Assembly: GCA_025677815.1 (NCBI GenBank)
Contig: JAIXMP010000002.1
Span: forward strand, 1,178,001-1,242,000
From: Phascolomyces articulosus
Taxonomy: Eukaryota > Mucoromycota > Mucoromycetes > Mucorales > Lichtheimiaceae
Length of the DNA stretch: 64,000 nt
Direction of reading: 5' to 3'
A program made the position numbers and the translations under genes. Positions 23,495 through 37,100 of the stretch are shown in pieces. A model generated the notes under the pieces. The model had not been told where the DNA came from and did no database searches. It was given only the letters and a program-made list of their open reading frames with translations. Every line of letters starts with the position of its first letter. The first letter of the stretch is position 1.

Positions 23495-25283
23495 TTACAA
23501 GTGGTGTGGACCACCATTTCTGACTCTTGTCTTTAATTCCATAGCATCATCACGATCATCGTCATCCTCAAGGAAATCAGAACCTGTATCATGCAATGTT
23601 TCAGTATCAAGGTTGGAGGGTCCAGTCAAAGGTAATTCACTATAATCGCCACCAGCATCATCAGGTTGTGTACGTGTATTTGTGGATGGATCATATCTTG
23701 TCAATTTCTCCCAAAGCAAAATGAGAGCCAATGCAAACAAAAACACGGCAAAACCAAAGGAGAGTAATATGTTACTATAAGAGCTCACATCAATATCTGA
23801 ACCATTGAGATACATGAGTTGTTCTTCAGTTGAACCCATAAATAAGTGACCTGCAAGAATAAGAGTCTAATCATCCAGAAACACACAAGATAGTATTAGT
23901 GTTATTATCCGTTTGTATATATAAAACCGCCACTCTACTCTTGTGTGAAAGAAGGGCTTACCAAAGGAGGTAAATATTGCCAAGGTGAAATACTGAATTC
24001 ACCTTCTTTCCATACAAAACAAATTTCGATGATTCTACTCAAACCACCTGCCATGAGCATATAACCAAAGTAAGAATGAATTTGTCCACTATTGGGAACA
24101 TGTTGTGCATGACCTTGGAATGCAACAGCGGTCAGGATAATAAGAACGGATGGAACAACTGATCGATTGCCATTTCTGCTAAGAACAATACCAACAAGAC
24201 CAGCAATCCACCAAATAATACCCATGGATGTATGTTGGTAATCACCATGATTCCAATCTTGACCCCATCTATATTATTCATTTCATGACATTTTAGGTTT
24301 TTCCCTATATTTATAAATGGTACCCATTTTTGCAAGTGTAAATAACATTTACCTATGCTCTGTGAATGTATTAACAATACCCCATAACATGATAACCCAG
24401 CTATCAAACCATTCTTGACTTTTTCCACGTCGTAATAACCATGGACCACCCACGCGTAAAGATAACAATAATAGGATACCATAACCGACAAAGGATGATC
24501 CCATAATAAAGTGAGCAAGGCATTGTCCTGTGGAATCTATTTAGCAATCACAAAAATGAAGAGGGATTAATAAATATTCATGCTTTTGTATTATTTAGAA
24601 CATAATTAAACGACTAACCTCCATAACAAAATCCGACACTAGCAATGACACCTAATACAATTTGTACATAGCCAATAACAGGCACCAAGGCTCCAAGCAC
24701 TTTGTGGAACCGGACAAAAAAAGGCCGAAGCCTACCATGAATGCCTCTTTCCCAATGAAGTTTAAGATAACCACCAAGAATAAGTTGTCCAACAACTGAC
24801 CATATAACAACCTTTGCGAACCAACGATGAGCGATATGAGGTTCCTATCAATATATTCATCATGAGATAAGAGTATTTGTGTGAGAGAAAAAATTTAATA
24901 AAATGATAACAATTATATAATAAACCCTTACATAGTTTCGACCACCATGAGCATGAGCTAAAAAGTAACCAACGACAAAAAATACTGTTCCTAATATTTG
25001 TACAGGAACATGCCATCGATTCTTTGATAAACCTAATACCATACCAATTGGGTAAAGAAAACCGAATGCTATATGTATACCATAAAAAGAATAAATTAGA
25101 TTGCTTTTTCCATTGAATCGTTGTTGTCTTTTTTTTTTGTTGCGTGCCTATCACCATAAAAGTAATGTGAAGTGCCATAACAAATCCTATAGGATCATCA
25201 GTAGCAGCACTTGATTTAAATACAGAAGGATCAAGGTTGTGTGAATGACCCGTTGCTCCATGCCCATGCTCGTGTTCATCCAT
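23495..25283 (-). CDS. YTP1-like multi-pass membrane protein (DUF2427/Ytp1 family)
   Basis: Six exons on the minus strand: 25283-25148, 25068-24932, 24844-24619, 24527-24353, 24268-23962 and 23866-23495, giving 450 aa. The His-rich N-terminus (EHEHGHGATGHSHNL) is followed by about ten hydrophobic segments: ALHITFMVIAFGFLYPIGMV, a cytochrome b561-like stretch with LGTVFFVVGYFLAH and RFHKVLGALVPVIGYVQIVL, then RWGQDWNHGDYQHTSMGIIW, GQIHSYFGYMLMAGGLSRII, and a last segment LLSFGFAVFLFALALILLW before an acidic tail. This order fits fungal DUF2427 plus Ytp1 proteins. The conserved His residues in the b561-like part suggest heme binding, but function is not established in the family. Intron 1 fits only as GC-AG (25147-25069). 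Function is therefore left open. Confidence 0.85.
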
Positions 25284-26562
25284 GCTGAGAGTGGCGGTTT
25301 GTTGCTAACAGAAAAAAAAAAGCTAACCTTCATTCGCATATACATACCAATTTTCGGGTAAATAAATGTCCCGCAACCACATATATGGTTTGAAGAGTTC
25401 AGGGTTCCAAAGACAAATTAAATGTTACACCCTTTTCCTTTCTTCCTGGTATTCTTTTTTCCAATGCCATTGTTAAACATGTATTATGTAATACTTACAT
25501 GGTTATTATAAAACCAAAGTTAAGACAAATTTGTATGAAGAAGCTATGTATGACCTACTATAAATTAATTGATACAAGCTACAATATTATAGTATACGTG
25601 CTCTCAGTTGTGTCAAAGAATAAAAACAATCATGCATTCGAGTACCAATGAAAAAGAGAGACTGAAAGAAAAAGCTATACAGACAGATCATGGTTTTTTA
25701 AAGAACATAATAGAGGTATATGTTATGATTCAAAATAGTGTGCATCGGTTGATATATGTTAATACGCATCAGTGGTGTTAAGTTCTAAGTGTATAATTAT
25801 ACCTAAGAGTATGTAAATGAAACTAAAAACTATATGAGATTAAATCGATGGTTATATACTACGGATTTTTAGAATATCAAAATTCACGTACGTATAATTT
25901 TTTGATGAATTTAGGAGGGCTAAAAATAAGTTTTTATTCCATATAAATCTATACAAGTTATGTAGGTATTGGGAGAAAAACAAGAAGCTCAACATCACGA
26001 CAACCGTAACACTCAGTTAGGTAGTAAAAAATGAATAAGCATGCATTAAAAAAAGAAGTTCAGCTTGATGTATGCCTATCTTTAAAGACGAACAAAAGCG
26101 ATACATCAATTGACAGCTAGTCCTGCTAATTTCACACAATTCATCCCAGGATATTCATGATAATTGTTATGAAATAATTAGAGCGAGAAAGTGTGAAAGT
26201 GTATGCTCTATGTTTTTATTTTTAAATAGCCTTTGCCAAAAACAATGAAATTAACGATGGGTCGAAATAAGCTATGTCCTCCTGTAAGCATAATTTGGAA
26301 ATAGTTGCAAAAATCTTGTTGGATTAAATGATTACAATAAGAAGCTGGATTCTTTTGTTCAAAAGAAATATGAGTTCTGGATCATGTACGTATGAGTTAA
26401 TTAATTTATGGGCTTGTAATAAGTAATTAAAAGAAAAAGTACCTTTTTTTTTAGGAATAAGGAATAGCTCAGTTCGTGTATCATAAAAGTATTCAATACA
26501 TTAGGATCACCAATGTTTTTATTAATATATATACAATGATTATGTTTATATATCTTTATCAA
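25284..26562. other. Gene-poor island
   Basis: The upstream region of the YTP1-like gene and about 1 kb of AT-rich DNA on which no credible frame or RNA was found. Confidence 0.4.
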
Positions 26563-26757
26563 CTATAGCTCTGGATCGCATATTCCAAGTTTTGTATTGC
26601 ACTTTACGCCAGTTTCATCCACTCTACATTCAGAATCAGTTGTACATTTTATAGTGGGGAAAGGATAAGGAAGACGGGAATAGGCACCATTTATCATGGT
26701 AATAGCAATGATGGTTACCGAAAGCAAAAGAGCGTGAAAATAAAAAACTTGAACCAT
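26563..26757 (-). CDS. Small secreted cysteine-rich protein
   Basis: 64 aa. The start ATG at 26757 was chosen over the in-frame ATG at 26805 because sister genes start at the same place (MVQV) and the upstream GAATTTAA element is shared. A signal peptide covers residues 1-~29 (hydrophobic FHALLLSVTIIAITMINGAY), with likely cleavage after AYS. The mature part is ~35 residues with four cysteines spaced C-x5-C-x8-C-x6-C and ends soon after the last one. It is related to loci at 9.7, 48.9 and 51.0 kb; no outside family was recognised. It lies alone in a gene-poor island. A secreted or cell-surface peptide is the safest reading. Confidence 0.6.
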   Translation of the reverse strand: MVQVFYFHALLLSVTIIAITMINGAYSRLPYPFPTIKCTTDSECRVDETGVKCNTKLGICDPEL

Positions 26758-28357
26758 TACGTATTTAAATTCAATACCTATTACACATGTTACATAAATT
26801 AGCAAAAAAATAATGTTTCATTGAAAAATATTTATTACTTCCACTAGAGAATAAAGTGAAAAAAGATATAGAAAAAATAATTTTATAATGTGAAAGTTCA
26901 TATATCTTCTGAAGGAGAGGCTACTTAACAGTTTAACAACATCTCTTTTTTTTCCTGCTGGTGATAAAGAAAATGAAGATGGAATAGTATCCCTAATGCA
27001 TTTGTGAGTAGCAGCTTCACGCATACTTAATCCATAAAAAATATCTATACTGATGCATTAAGGAATATAATAGTGAATTCAAAATAGGTACCTTTTCGGC
27101 TTTTGATATGTATGAATAACCCCAAGAACACCACTCAATGTACTGATTGATCCCTTTATTTAATGGTATACTGTACTATGTATAAAATACATACAATAGT
27201 GCAATTCAGGCAGACATCTTGGCATCATTAATAATGAGGAACATAAAATTCTACCATACCTTAGATACGTAACTTAAATTTTAATTCGGGTACCTCATAA
27301 TATGCCATTCATTTACGTAGAACCCTTAATATATAGTAACAAGTGTTTATCAGCAATATGAATAGCATAGATTTATTACCCAAAACCTATACATACCACC
27401 TAACTAAAAATATTTACTTTGACAGGAAAGAGATTGCATAATGACATGGATTTTTTTTTTTTGGACAGACGCCAAATGTGACCCATATCCTTTGGGAAAT
27501 ACTTTCCCATTCATATTGCTTTTCGCTAAGTGCTACTGAGACTAGAGATGGAGAAATATTCAAAAGACTTGAGTAGTGTTGTACCCATCTAAATCACCCG
27601 GAGGTTAATCTTTGGGGAATCATCCCTTGCCATATTTCCATACGAAGATCTGACTACGTGGTGCTTGAGTCTAGTTCCCTTGGTTCACAAGGTAAACACA
27701 CCTGGTCTCGCCAGAGACACGGAAAAAGAATAAAGAGTTGTATCGATAGTTTATTTTATTTATATTCAAAGCTTTATATCATAATTCTACACACTTTTCT
27801 TTCATCAGATAAGTTTCTATTTACATATATTCCTCCTTTTTCCTTGTTGCATAAAATATTGGGAAAGACGAAATAACGAGTATATTTTATAAGATATACG
27901 GTTCAACTAGCGTGGCGTTTTGAACTTACTTTGCGTAATAGATATAGAATTATTGTCATTTACTTAAATACTACTACGTGATATACAATCTTTATCTCCC
28001 TTACGTAGTATGTATAAATTAAATGTAATTTATGGGAACAAACCAATACACCATCTGGCATAATTACATGTATTTATACTTTTCAAGTCAATTATAATGT
28101 TTAAGTAAGCGATTAATAAAGAATAGCATATTCTGTAAGGTTTTATTTTTGCGTATAAAACAGTTTTAATTATTACTATAATATACCTAGCATGAATTCT
28201 AGTAAGCAGGTATTAAAAGATAAAGGCATTAAAGTGCAACGAGAGGGTGCGAGAGAAGAGGAAAGAAAGCATCCACAGAAAAAGAAAAATGAAACGGAAG
28301 AAAGGAGAAGGAAGGATACGTTAAAACTATGTACACTTTTTTTTTTTAAAAAAAAGG
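26758..28357. other. Gene-poor island
   Basis: 1.6 kb of AT-rich DNA. A less AT-rich patch at about 27470-27725 carries short inverted repeats (GGGAAA/TTTCCC near 27500) and no long frame. A Lys/Glu-rich frame at 28192-28374 is composition-driven. A T-run/A-run block lies at 28337-28355, just past the stop of the next gene. Confidence 0.35.
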
Positions 28358-31300
28358 CTATTTCGACGTTTTAAGAACTGACCCTAACCATTCAAGCATT
28401 GATTTAGTGGCTGCATGCCATTCGCTAAAGTCCAAGATCTTATCCATCGTTTCGGTATTATCTACACCTGATTTTTTTAATCGACTCCTTTTGCTTGTAT
28501 CCAAGGATGGTTCTTTTGACACATGATCTTCCAATGCAGAAACTGGACGCTTGTTATTTACCAAGGTCATCATCGTCGTATCCATTGGATCATTTCTACT
28601 ACTTTCTCCATGCTGATGATTTGCTACTGAAACAAAGCTATTGCTTCTAGTGTTATTTTCAACAGGATTATGTTGGATATTATTATGACTCGGCGGCAAT
28701 ACTTGCATTGGTGTAGAAAATGGAGAAGCCACAGTGGGTATAGAATTATTGGATATGGATACATTTTCTTGAATGATATTGGATGAGAGTGGTTGACAAG
28801 CACTGCGATCTTCCTCAATATCAATAGGTGGTGCTGATACTACTGGTGCAGAGGACGATTTCAATAATCCAATCATCTCTGCACGGGCTGGGTGAATGCC
28901 TTCTAAAGAACGTGAGTTACTGGTATTATGAGCGCTTTCGGATGGCTGATCCAATACATCATTTACATTGGATGCTGTTTGTACTTTCTCATCTTGCTGT
29001 TGTTTTTGCTGCTCTTGAGCAGGCGTCATTTGTCGTTCTTCTTGTGATATCGTGGTTATAATGTTTTCCAATCGTTTTTGTTTTTGTGGCTGTGATGAAG
29101 ATGGTGCAGTTGGCATTGAAATTGGCGAATCATCCAATTGATCTGGGTCCTCTAGCCTATTTATTGTTTAATTTTTTTTAGCCATTTTGTGTATATACAC
29201 CTAAAATCATAAGATCAAGCTGATTTACCTGATTTTTCTTGCCTCACTTGCAACTTTTCGCGCCATTTCATAGAACTTATCATTCCAAGTATCATGATTA
29301 GCGATCTATTATATGATAAAATCCAATCAGTATATATGTCGATTTTTCCGTCTTTTCACTTATCTTTTTAGCTTTATTTGTTACATACAAAAAAGAGCTT
29401 TATCGTTTTTGTTCGAATAGCAATCAAGTTTTTGATTGCTTTGATATATGGTTCTAAAATATCCTTGTACGGCATATCTCCTTTACCACTCAAGACTACA
29501 GGAATAAATATATCCAAAATAAGGTTATTATATAAAAATAAATAAATATATACATGTATAAAAATCTCTCTCTCTCTTCCATACTTACATTCATAAACTA
29601 CTCGATTTTTCATGCCAATATGAAGTGGGCGATTTCGATTACTTTGAATAAGTGCATCAATAACACCCTTTAACCGAAAAAAAAAACAGTTGAAATGGAT
29701 ATTAACATATTATATCCAATAATGAACAACATGTATTACCTCTTACCTTTAAAATAAAAACAGCAGTGTTGGTAAATGGCCCATCATAATGACCAAAATG
29801 GTTCATGACTTGTAACTCAAGCCAAACAACACCATATCCTCCCATTTGATATCCATTTCCGCGTACTCTATCGGATGACATGGCTATAAATGCTGTTTGT
29901 TCTTCTGGTCCAGACACCTTGTTTTTGATAATAATGTAAAAAATACAGGTCCAATTGGGTCACTTCTCCCTTTCTCTTCTTTTTTTTTTTTTAAAAAAAA
30001 AACACTTACTGTTTGAAATTCTTTTAGGTATTCAGTCGATAAGTTTGCCCGTTCTTTTTGCAACCTATCTAACGATTTCAAATATTTGCCTATAAAATAC
30101 CATTGTTATGAGTAACTTTGTGTTTTGGATGGAAAAAAAAAAGAAAAAAAAAAACTTTTTTTACCAAACGTACCTCTTCCTTGCTCTTCTTTAATGGGAG
30201 GTGATCTAGATCTTGGACGTGGTGAAGAATCTTGATCTGGAACATATGAATCATATTGACGCGGTGGTGGACGATAAGAATCTGTGACTGGTCTCAGAGA
30301 AGATGTTGGGTCATGTCGTTCATCAGGAATATTCTCAGTATACCTTTTTTTTTGTAGAATATAAGAATTAGAAGGTTGATTTACATTTTTTGTTCTTGAG
30401 AAAAATAGGTCAAAAATTTCTTTACCATAATCGCCTAGCTTCACTTGCAACCAGTTTTGCTAATCCATAAAAGGTGTTTAACAAAGTGTTTTTTTTTCCT
30501 TGATCAAGCTTTACGTTATTTTATAGAAAAATTAATAATTTTAAGTGATATAAAGTATAACTTTTTTTATATATCATTAAGAATAGAGAGTGGAAAAGGC
30601 TAAATACTTACCAAAATAGCACGGATGGGTTCTGTTCTAGTTTGTAGCGTTCTTTCAATAATCTCAATATAAGGTCCCAGTTCTCTATTTTTCTTACTGA
30701 GTGATGGATGTTTATCATTCAAGACTATATATTGTTAAAATGTTAATGAGATAAAAACAGGTCAGGGTATATAGAGGAATCATAAAAATATAATCCTTTT
30801 CTTTCTTACAATTCACAATAAGTTGGTTCTTGCAGGCAATTACAAGGCGCCGATCTGAAGGACACTGAAGAATAGCATCTGTGGCAGCCTAATGATATAT
30901 AATCGAACCATATAAATCAATACTTCTACCTACATTATCCTAAACTTACTATGACTCTCTCGAAACATGTATAACCGACATACCATAATAAGGAAATTCA
31001 ATGATTGTTCACTTTTACCATCATAGTTCCCAAACTGGTTCTCGATAGAATTATTTAACCATACTACACCATATCCACCCAGTTGCTTATCTTTGGGTGG
31101 ACGTGGTGAATCTGCCGACATTGCAATAACTGCAACCTCTTCTCGTCCGTTTGAATACTATTTAAATTATGATGTTGTAGATTTAGGTAGATTTAATTTC
31201 TGTCTTTCCTTGGATCAAAATTTATATATAATCTGGTTCTATAAGATCAATATTTACCGCTTCTACAGGTTCTCGTAATTCCTTTAAAATCACTTCTCGA

Positions 31301-32677
31301 GAAGCTTCTATATCTTTTAATCTTTTCATAATTATACCTATTATATATACAAATAACAGATAGTACAAAAAAAACATTGCATTAATTGTTTAGGGGAAAA
31401 AAAAGGAGGACAGTTATATCATGAAAGAAATAACATTGATATGGCTTACTAATATCAGCTACTGTGCGTGTTATTTCTTGTGAGCTTTCATCTCGTTGAT
31501 TTAATTCAGGAGTTGCACTAGATCGACTCTCTTCTGATCCTCTTGATCTTTTTTTTTAAAAAAAAACATGAATAAAACTGTTGGATATCATATTCTCTTC
31601 GTTCTTTACTATATAGTAAAAAAAAGATATAAAAGTATACATTACCGTTGCTTTCTGGCTTCACGTGCTATATCTTGGGCCAAATCATAAAATTTTTTCA
31701 CATATTCTGCTCGTGTGTTGCTACAAAACTATTATTATTGTTAGTTTTCAAAATTAATCATATATTTTATAATTGAGCAATCTGTTTAATAAGATACATA
31801 CCAAGTAGCTATTCGTTGGTGCTGTCCTGATACCCAGATAATGGTTGATTTGATCGAGATACCGTTCCAAATGGTGATTTTTATTACTAACAGCTGGAGT
31901 TTTACCAACCACGTCTGGCAAATATTCATCAGCACTTTGCATTGAATTAAATGATAATTGTGATAACCCTCCACCCAAATTTACTGATACTTACAATTCG
32001 TAATCATTGAGTTATTACAAGCAATAATAAGAGGTTGATCGCGAGGACAATTTTTTAATACTTCTATGAGAGCCTATCATAAAAAAAATAAAAAAAAAGA
32101 CCACCAAAAATCCAAATTACTTTACAGCCATCTTTTTCTTAATTTTTTTTCTTACCAGCAAAGGAAAAACCAATGCACCAGTGCAAGGTCCATTATGTGA
32201 ACCATAAATATTTCCACGATTTCTATCTAACCATACAGCAGCATATCCACCAAACTGAGTATTGTTTTTCGTTGGATTATCTACAGACATAGCGATAAAT
32301 GCAACTTGGGAAACAGGTCCTCCTTCTTTCTATACAAGTTAATATTGGGTAAATAAGCCAGGTTATTATTCTGGATACAGTTGCCTTTATTGTCGACAAA
32401 GAGACTCATTTCCAAAATGATAAAAAAAATAATTATAAAAATAACCTGATTGCCAAATCGAACACGATCATTGACAACGGAAGCGCCAAATCGCCTTCCA
32501 CTTTTTTCCAACAATTCATACCGTTTGTTCTCCCAGTCATTGAATCGTTGTATAGCTTTTCCTAAAAAAGACAGCATAAATAATATTCTTAAAAAAGTAA
32601 GTTTACTTTTGTTATTATTTCATGTTCACAATGGTACCCGAAAAAAAATAGGTTTTATTACGTCGTGATACACTCAT
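28358..32677 (-). CDS. Protein with three tandem degenerate RNase H-like modules
   Basis: Nineteen exons on the minus strand: 32677-32662, 32561-32446, 32329-32156, 32073-31995, 31914-31802, 31728-31646, 31547-31450, 31337-31258, 31160-30984, 30888-30810, 30724-30608, 30498-30426, 30343-30174, 30089-30010, 29917-29747, 29667-29589, 29495-29389, 29305-29229 and 29156-28358, giving 895 aa. Modules lie at residues ~50-192, ~256-400 and ~488-629. Each has a strand with IAMSxD, GGYGVVWL (GGYAAVWL in module 1), an (N)xFGxYDG-like turn, a helix, a strand such as LVIACKNQ, a helix ending RTxP or RTKT, and a last helix FYxxAxxxAxEAR. This order follows RNase HI. The Glu and second Asp of the catalytic set appear replaced, so nuclease activity is unlikely. 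Linkers and the ~265-residue tail are Ser/Pro/Gln-rich. The exon at 30498 and the join before it are the least certain. Confidence 0.7.
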
Positions 32678-33516
32678 TTTGGGTTCATATTCATAAAGGA
32701 ATGGTTTAGGGAAGAAAAAGAAAGTATAGTGGAGGGGTTTTCTTCGTTGTTGAATTGGAGAACATTTGATTCAAATATTATTATTTGTTGGCAGACCTAT
32801 CTGGCGGTCATTTCCATATAGAGATTATAATGAAAATCCATGTTTTTAGTGATCAAATAAAACGGATAAACACCATGCTTAATTGGTAGGTAGATATGTA
32901 AGTGGTTCAGACACTAACTTTTTACTTTGTAAATATTACCATCTAGTAAGTAGTTTTTTCTCATGTTAAAGAGAAGCGGTTGATATAAATATTTTATATT
33001 AAAATAAACTCCAAGAATGGTGACAAAGGAAGAAGAAGATGCATACTTATATCAATTTTATACCTTCTTCTTATCAACATGTTTCAAAGCAGATTTAATA
33101 TCATATAGGCACGGACTTGATTCCGTAAAATAAAATATTTCTTTCATTCAAGAGAATACCTGCAGCACCAGAATGTTGCACAACAGAGGAGTGGAGTCAA
33201 AGCACTTTTTTGTATAATTATATACTTCTCCGTCTGGTGATAATGTCTGGTGGTTATTATAAGTTTTCCCTATCAGAGTCATTCCGGTGACTTTTTGCAT
33301 TTTGCCCTTTGGATCTAATGGTATATAAATCTCAAACATAAAAGTGAGAAAAGGGACATGTGGCTAAGTCTACTGATCTTTTTTCATTTGGTTATTGCAT
33401 AAAGGAGATTTGACTAGTATAATAACCAAAAAATTGGATATATTTTTCCTAAGAGGTTTGTCTTTGACCGATTGATTGAATGAATAGTAGAAAGACTTTT
33501 TTGTTGGTTGAGAGGG

Positions 33517-33538
33517 ATATATATATATATATATATAT
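33517..33538. repeat. (TA)n microsatellite
   Basis: About 11 units of uninterrupted TA in intergenic DNA. Confidence 0.9.
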
Positions 33539-33792
33539 CAAATGCAATATGTTTTGAGTAGTGCATATAATAGCCTTTGTTATACTACTAATCAGTAATT
33601 ACTAAAGACTCCAAATAAAAGATATTTATTTTTGGGTGTTGTCAATGCAGACATGTTTCATATAATGCAAATAAAAAAGAGCGCGAAATGACGCACAATA
33701 TAAAATTAAATTGATCCAAATAGGTCGGTTTGGATTTCAATGTCATCATAATCACTTTTAAATAATAATATTCATGAAGATGGAACGAACAA

Positions 33793-33812
33793 GATGATGA
33801 TGATGATGATGA
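33793..33812. repeat. (GAT)n microsatellite
   Basis: Six to seven units of GAT in intergenic DNA. Confidence 0.85.
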
Positions 33813-34179
33813 CGAAGATCTTTTTATATACAGTACTATAAGAACAAGCGGAAACACTGATTGAGTTAGTGGTATGCTTCAAAGGTAGCACAACCTTACT
33901 ATGACTTTTTGTACTCCCATCCACCGGAATAGTTTATTCCATCTCTATCATAAAAGCCTTCTGGGTAGTACTTGTGTCTTAAGCATCTATCACTGACGGT
34001 TTCACTCGACTTTTCAGGGCCAAATACCTTGCCTCACGTTCTCTCTTTTTAGTTCTTTTGTGAATAACTTTTTTTACCCTCTTTCTTCTTTCTCTCTCAT
34101 CACTTTTTCTTGCACCAATCTTCCTCTTTTTTTTTAAAAAAAAAACTCTCCCTCACTTTTAACATTCATTCCTAGTTGA

Positions 34180-37100
34180 ATGGCGGCTACAGCGGTGAGG
34201 TAAAAATATTTTTTGACATGGTCTCATTTATATTTGGAATCGGCGTTCAGTTCCGATGAACAATGACGAATCTTAACCCACATTGTCCGTGCACCACCAC
34301 AAAACGACCAACCTGTTTTTATTTATTTATTTATAGAGTTGGACTTCGTGTCCGCCCATTGACACAAAAAGAGCAATTGGAAAACTGTACTGAATGTTTA
34401 TCTTATGTTCCCAATGAACCTCAAATCTTAATTGGAACTGATAAATCGTTTACTTATGACTATGTATTTGACAGCAACACTATTCAGTCTCAAGTATATT
34501 CTCAAGCAGCACTACCTCTTTTAGATAAATTTATGGATGGGTAAACTTATATTATATATATATATATCCCTTGACTGTTACTAAGGTGATTAAATACTAA
34601 AACAAAAATTCTGCATTATCTTTTTATATATATAGTTTTAATGCTACAATTTTAGCCTATGGGTAAAAAAAAAAACAATCTTATTTGTTAGAGAAGAGAG
34701 AGAGAGAGAGATTCCCTTTGTTTTTTTTAAAGTTGTATTAACAAACAGAGTAAAATTAATATTAGACAAACTGGATCGGGTAAAACATATAGTATGGGGA
34801 CCGGTTTACATAATACTACTGCTAGAGAAGATGAAGGTATCTATTCAAATATGGGAATTTCATCAATTTACCCCACAAAAAAAAGAGAGAGTTCAACATG
34901 ATGATAAAGAACAACGAAAACATATTTTTTTTATCTTACCCATGCTAAATATATACATATATAAATATAAACAAAAAACCTCCACTGGTTTTAGGCATTG
35001 TACCGCGTAGTATGGTTCGACTTTTTGAAAGTATGGAACAACGCGCTGAAAAAGATCCAGACTTTAAATACGAAATTTTTGTGTCTTTTTTGGAATTGTA
35101 CAACGAAGAATTGGTGGATCTATTGAATCCAAATACGTTACAACGAAAAAAAGGATCAAATAACAATGCTCCTTCTTCTGCTGAAATCACTATTCGTGAA
35201 GATATTGCTGGCAACATTTATTGGAGTGGTGTCCGTGAAGAACGTTGCTCCAGTCCAGATGAGTTACTCGGGTACCTGGCCAAGGGCTCTCTTTGCAGAA
35301 CTACCGGATCTACAGATATGAATACCGTCTCTTCTCGCTCACACGCTATCTTTTCTGTCATTCTTAAACAACAACAAAAGGAACAAGACGGGAGTGATAA
35401 AGCTTTTACCAGCAAATTTCATTATGTTGATTTGGCTGGTTCAGAAAGGGTAAATAATCAATCAATCCATTCCTATATATATAAATAATATATTATAAAC
35501 ATCCTCTTGGTTATTGGTAATATGGGCCATTATCATCATCTATCATTATTTATGGATGAGGTTCAATTTGGATAGTAAGAGAGGGGATTATTTATTTTAT
35601 TTATTTTTTTTTGAAAAAGAAAAACTCATGTCAAAAAAAAAAAAAACGAAAAACAAAACGAAAATAGTTAAAACGTACCAATGCTCAAGGTGATCGAGCA
35701 AAAGAAGGCATCGCGATTAATTCTGGTCTATTGGCACTTGGCAACGTCATTTCAGCACTCGGAGACGAAACCCGACGAGCCACCCACGTCCCTTATCGAG
35801 ATTCTAAACTCACGAGATTGCTTCAGGATTCTTTGGGAGGTAATAGTCAAACCCTCATGTTGGCATGTGTGTCACCCTCGGATTCGAATTTCATGGAGAC
35901 GTTGAACACACTCAAATATGCCAATCGCGCACGCAATATCAAGAATCGGGTCACTATCAATCAAGATTTTGCTGGTAGTTCCATTGAAATAAATCAGTTG
36001 CGTGCTTATATTGCTCGGTTAAGAATGGAAATCGCTTCCCTTCGTGCAAGTGGAGCCACTGATGGTATCGGTGCTGCCAGTGACAGTGGTGAAAACAAAG
36101 CATTACGTGTTGAAATCGGACGACTTCGAGAACGTATTCAAGACATGTCAACCAATTTGATTCAAGTCACAAGTGAACGAGATACATTGATAATGGAACG
36201 TGAATTAGGTGACTTTTTAAACCCATCTTCAGGGCTACCTGATACATTAGTAGCAGCAACAGGTGGAGCAGAAAATGCAAGTGTGGCCAGTAGTTATCAG
36301 GAGGATCATCAAAATGGAACACAACTACAACAAAGACAACCATCTACATCTCATCCAATCATTACCCAATATCAAAAACAAATTCATGATTTGACGAATG
36401 AATTGCAGGATACACGTGATCGCCTTGCATTCTTGGAGAACGCACAACCAATGGCTATGCAAGCCATGATGATGGCCAGTTCCTCTTATCAAAAGTCAGG
36501 TGTAACAGCACATGCTGGTGCATCGGCTTCTATGACAATGAGTACATCAACAAGTCAACGACGTGGTACACGTCGATCCCGTCGTCGTCATCACATGACT
36601 CCCAACAGTAGCAACACAACCAGTGTTCATACAGCGCGTGTCAAGACCAAACATTCAGCACGTCGACCTGTATTATCTCAAAGTTCAAGTACCCGTGTTC
36701 AACGTCAACGTCAAGCTGGTGTGATTACACCTCAATATACACTCAGTAAAGATGAAGATGAAATTCGTCAAGAAGTGAGAGAAAGTATTGCCAAAGCTAG
36801 ACAAGAAATTCAAAAGGGTATGCAAGTATTGGATCTTGCTAAACCACTGGATGATGCTGCACGCGATTGGGAAGAAGAGCTCAAGGTAATTTTTTTTCTT
36901 TGATTAGCAACATTATACCGCAATTATAAAGAATGTAAACCAGATGCTCACCCCTCATGGATTGAATGTTGATAGGAATTTGAGGAACATGAAAAATCTC
37001 TTTATGGGGAAAAAGATATTCAACGCACATCATCGGATGAGGGTAACTTTACACCTGCTCGATCCCCCACTCAAGAAGATGATACTGATCTATTGGGTAA

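Larger units (their letters stand above)
32678..34179. other. Gene-poor spacer between divergent genes
   Basis: 1.5 kb upstream of both the triple-module gene and the kinesin gene. It holds a TA repeat, a GAT repeat and a T-run/A-run block at 34127-34145 just before the kinesin start. A 63-codon frame at 33339-33148 (minus) has no recognisable content. Confidence 0.4.

Noticed and set aside
24762..25283. A 173-codon open frame as a stand-alone protein
   Set aside because: Its second half runs through two introns of the YTP1-like gene; the spliced model gives continuous membrane segments.
27470..27725. GC-richer patch as a solo LTR or tRNA
   Set aside because: No direct repeat ends, TG..CA borders or cloverleaf could be found.
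30106..30450. Read-through frame joining exons 12 and 13 of the triple-module gene without splicing
   Set aside because: It gives a module-foreign sequence. Splicing at 30425-30344 restores the final helix (LAKLVASEARRLW) seen in the other modules.
31984..31994. An 11-nt 'intron' (GTAAGTATCAG) in module 1 of the triple-module gene
   Set aside because: Too short for a spliceosome. Using the same donor with a CAG acceptor at 31915 gives an 80-bp intron, the right phase, and a residue-for-residue length match to module 2.
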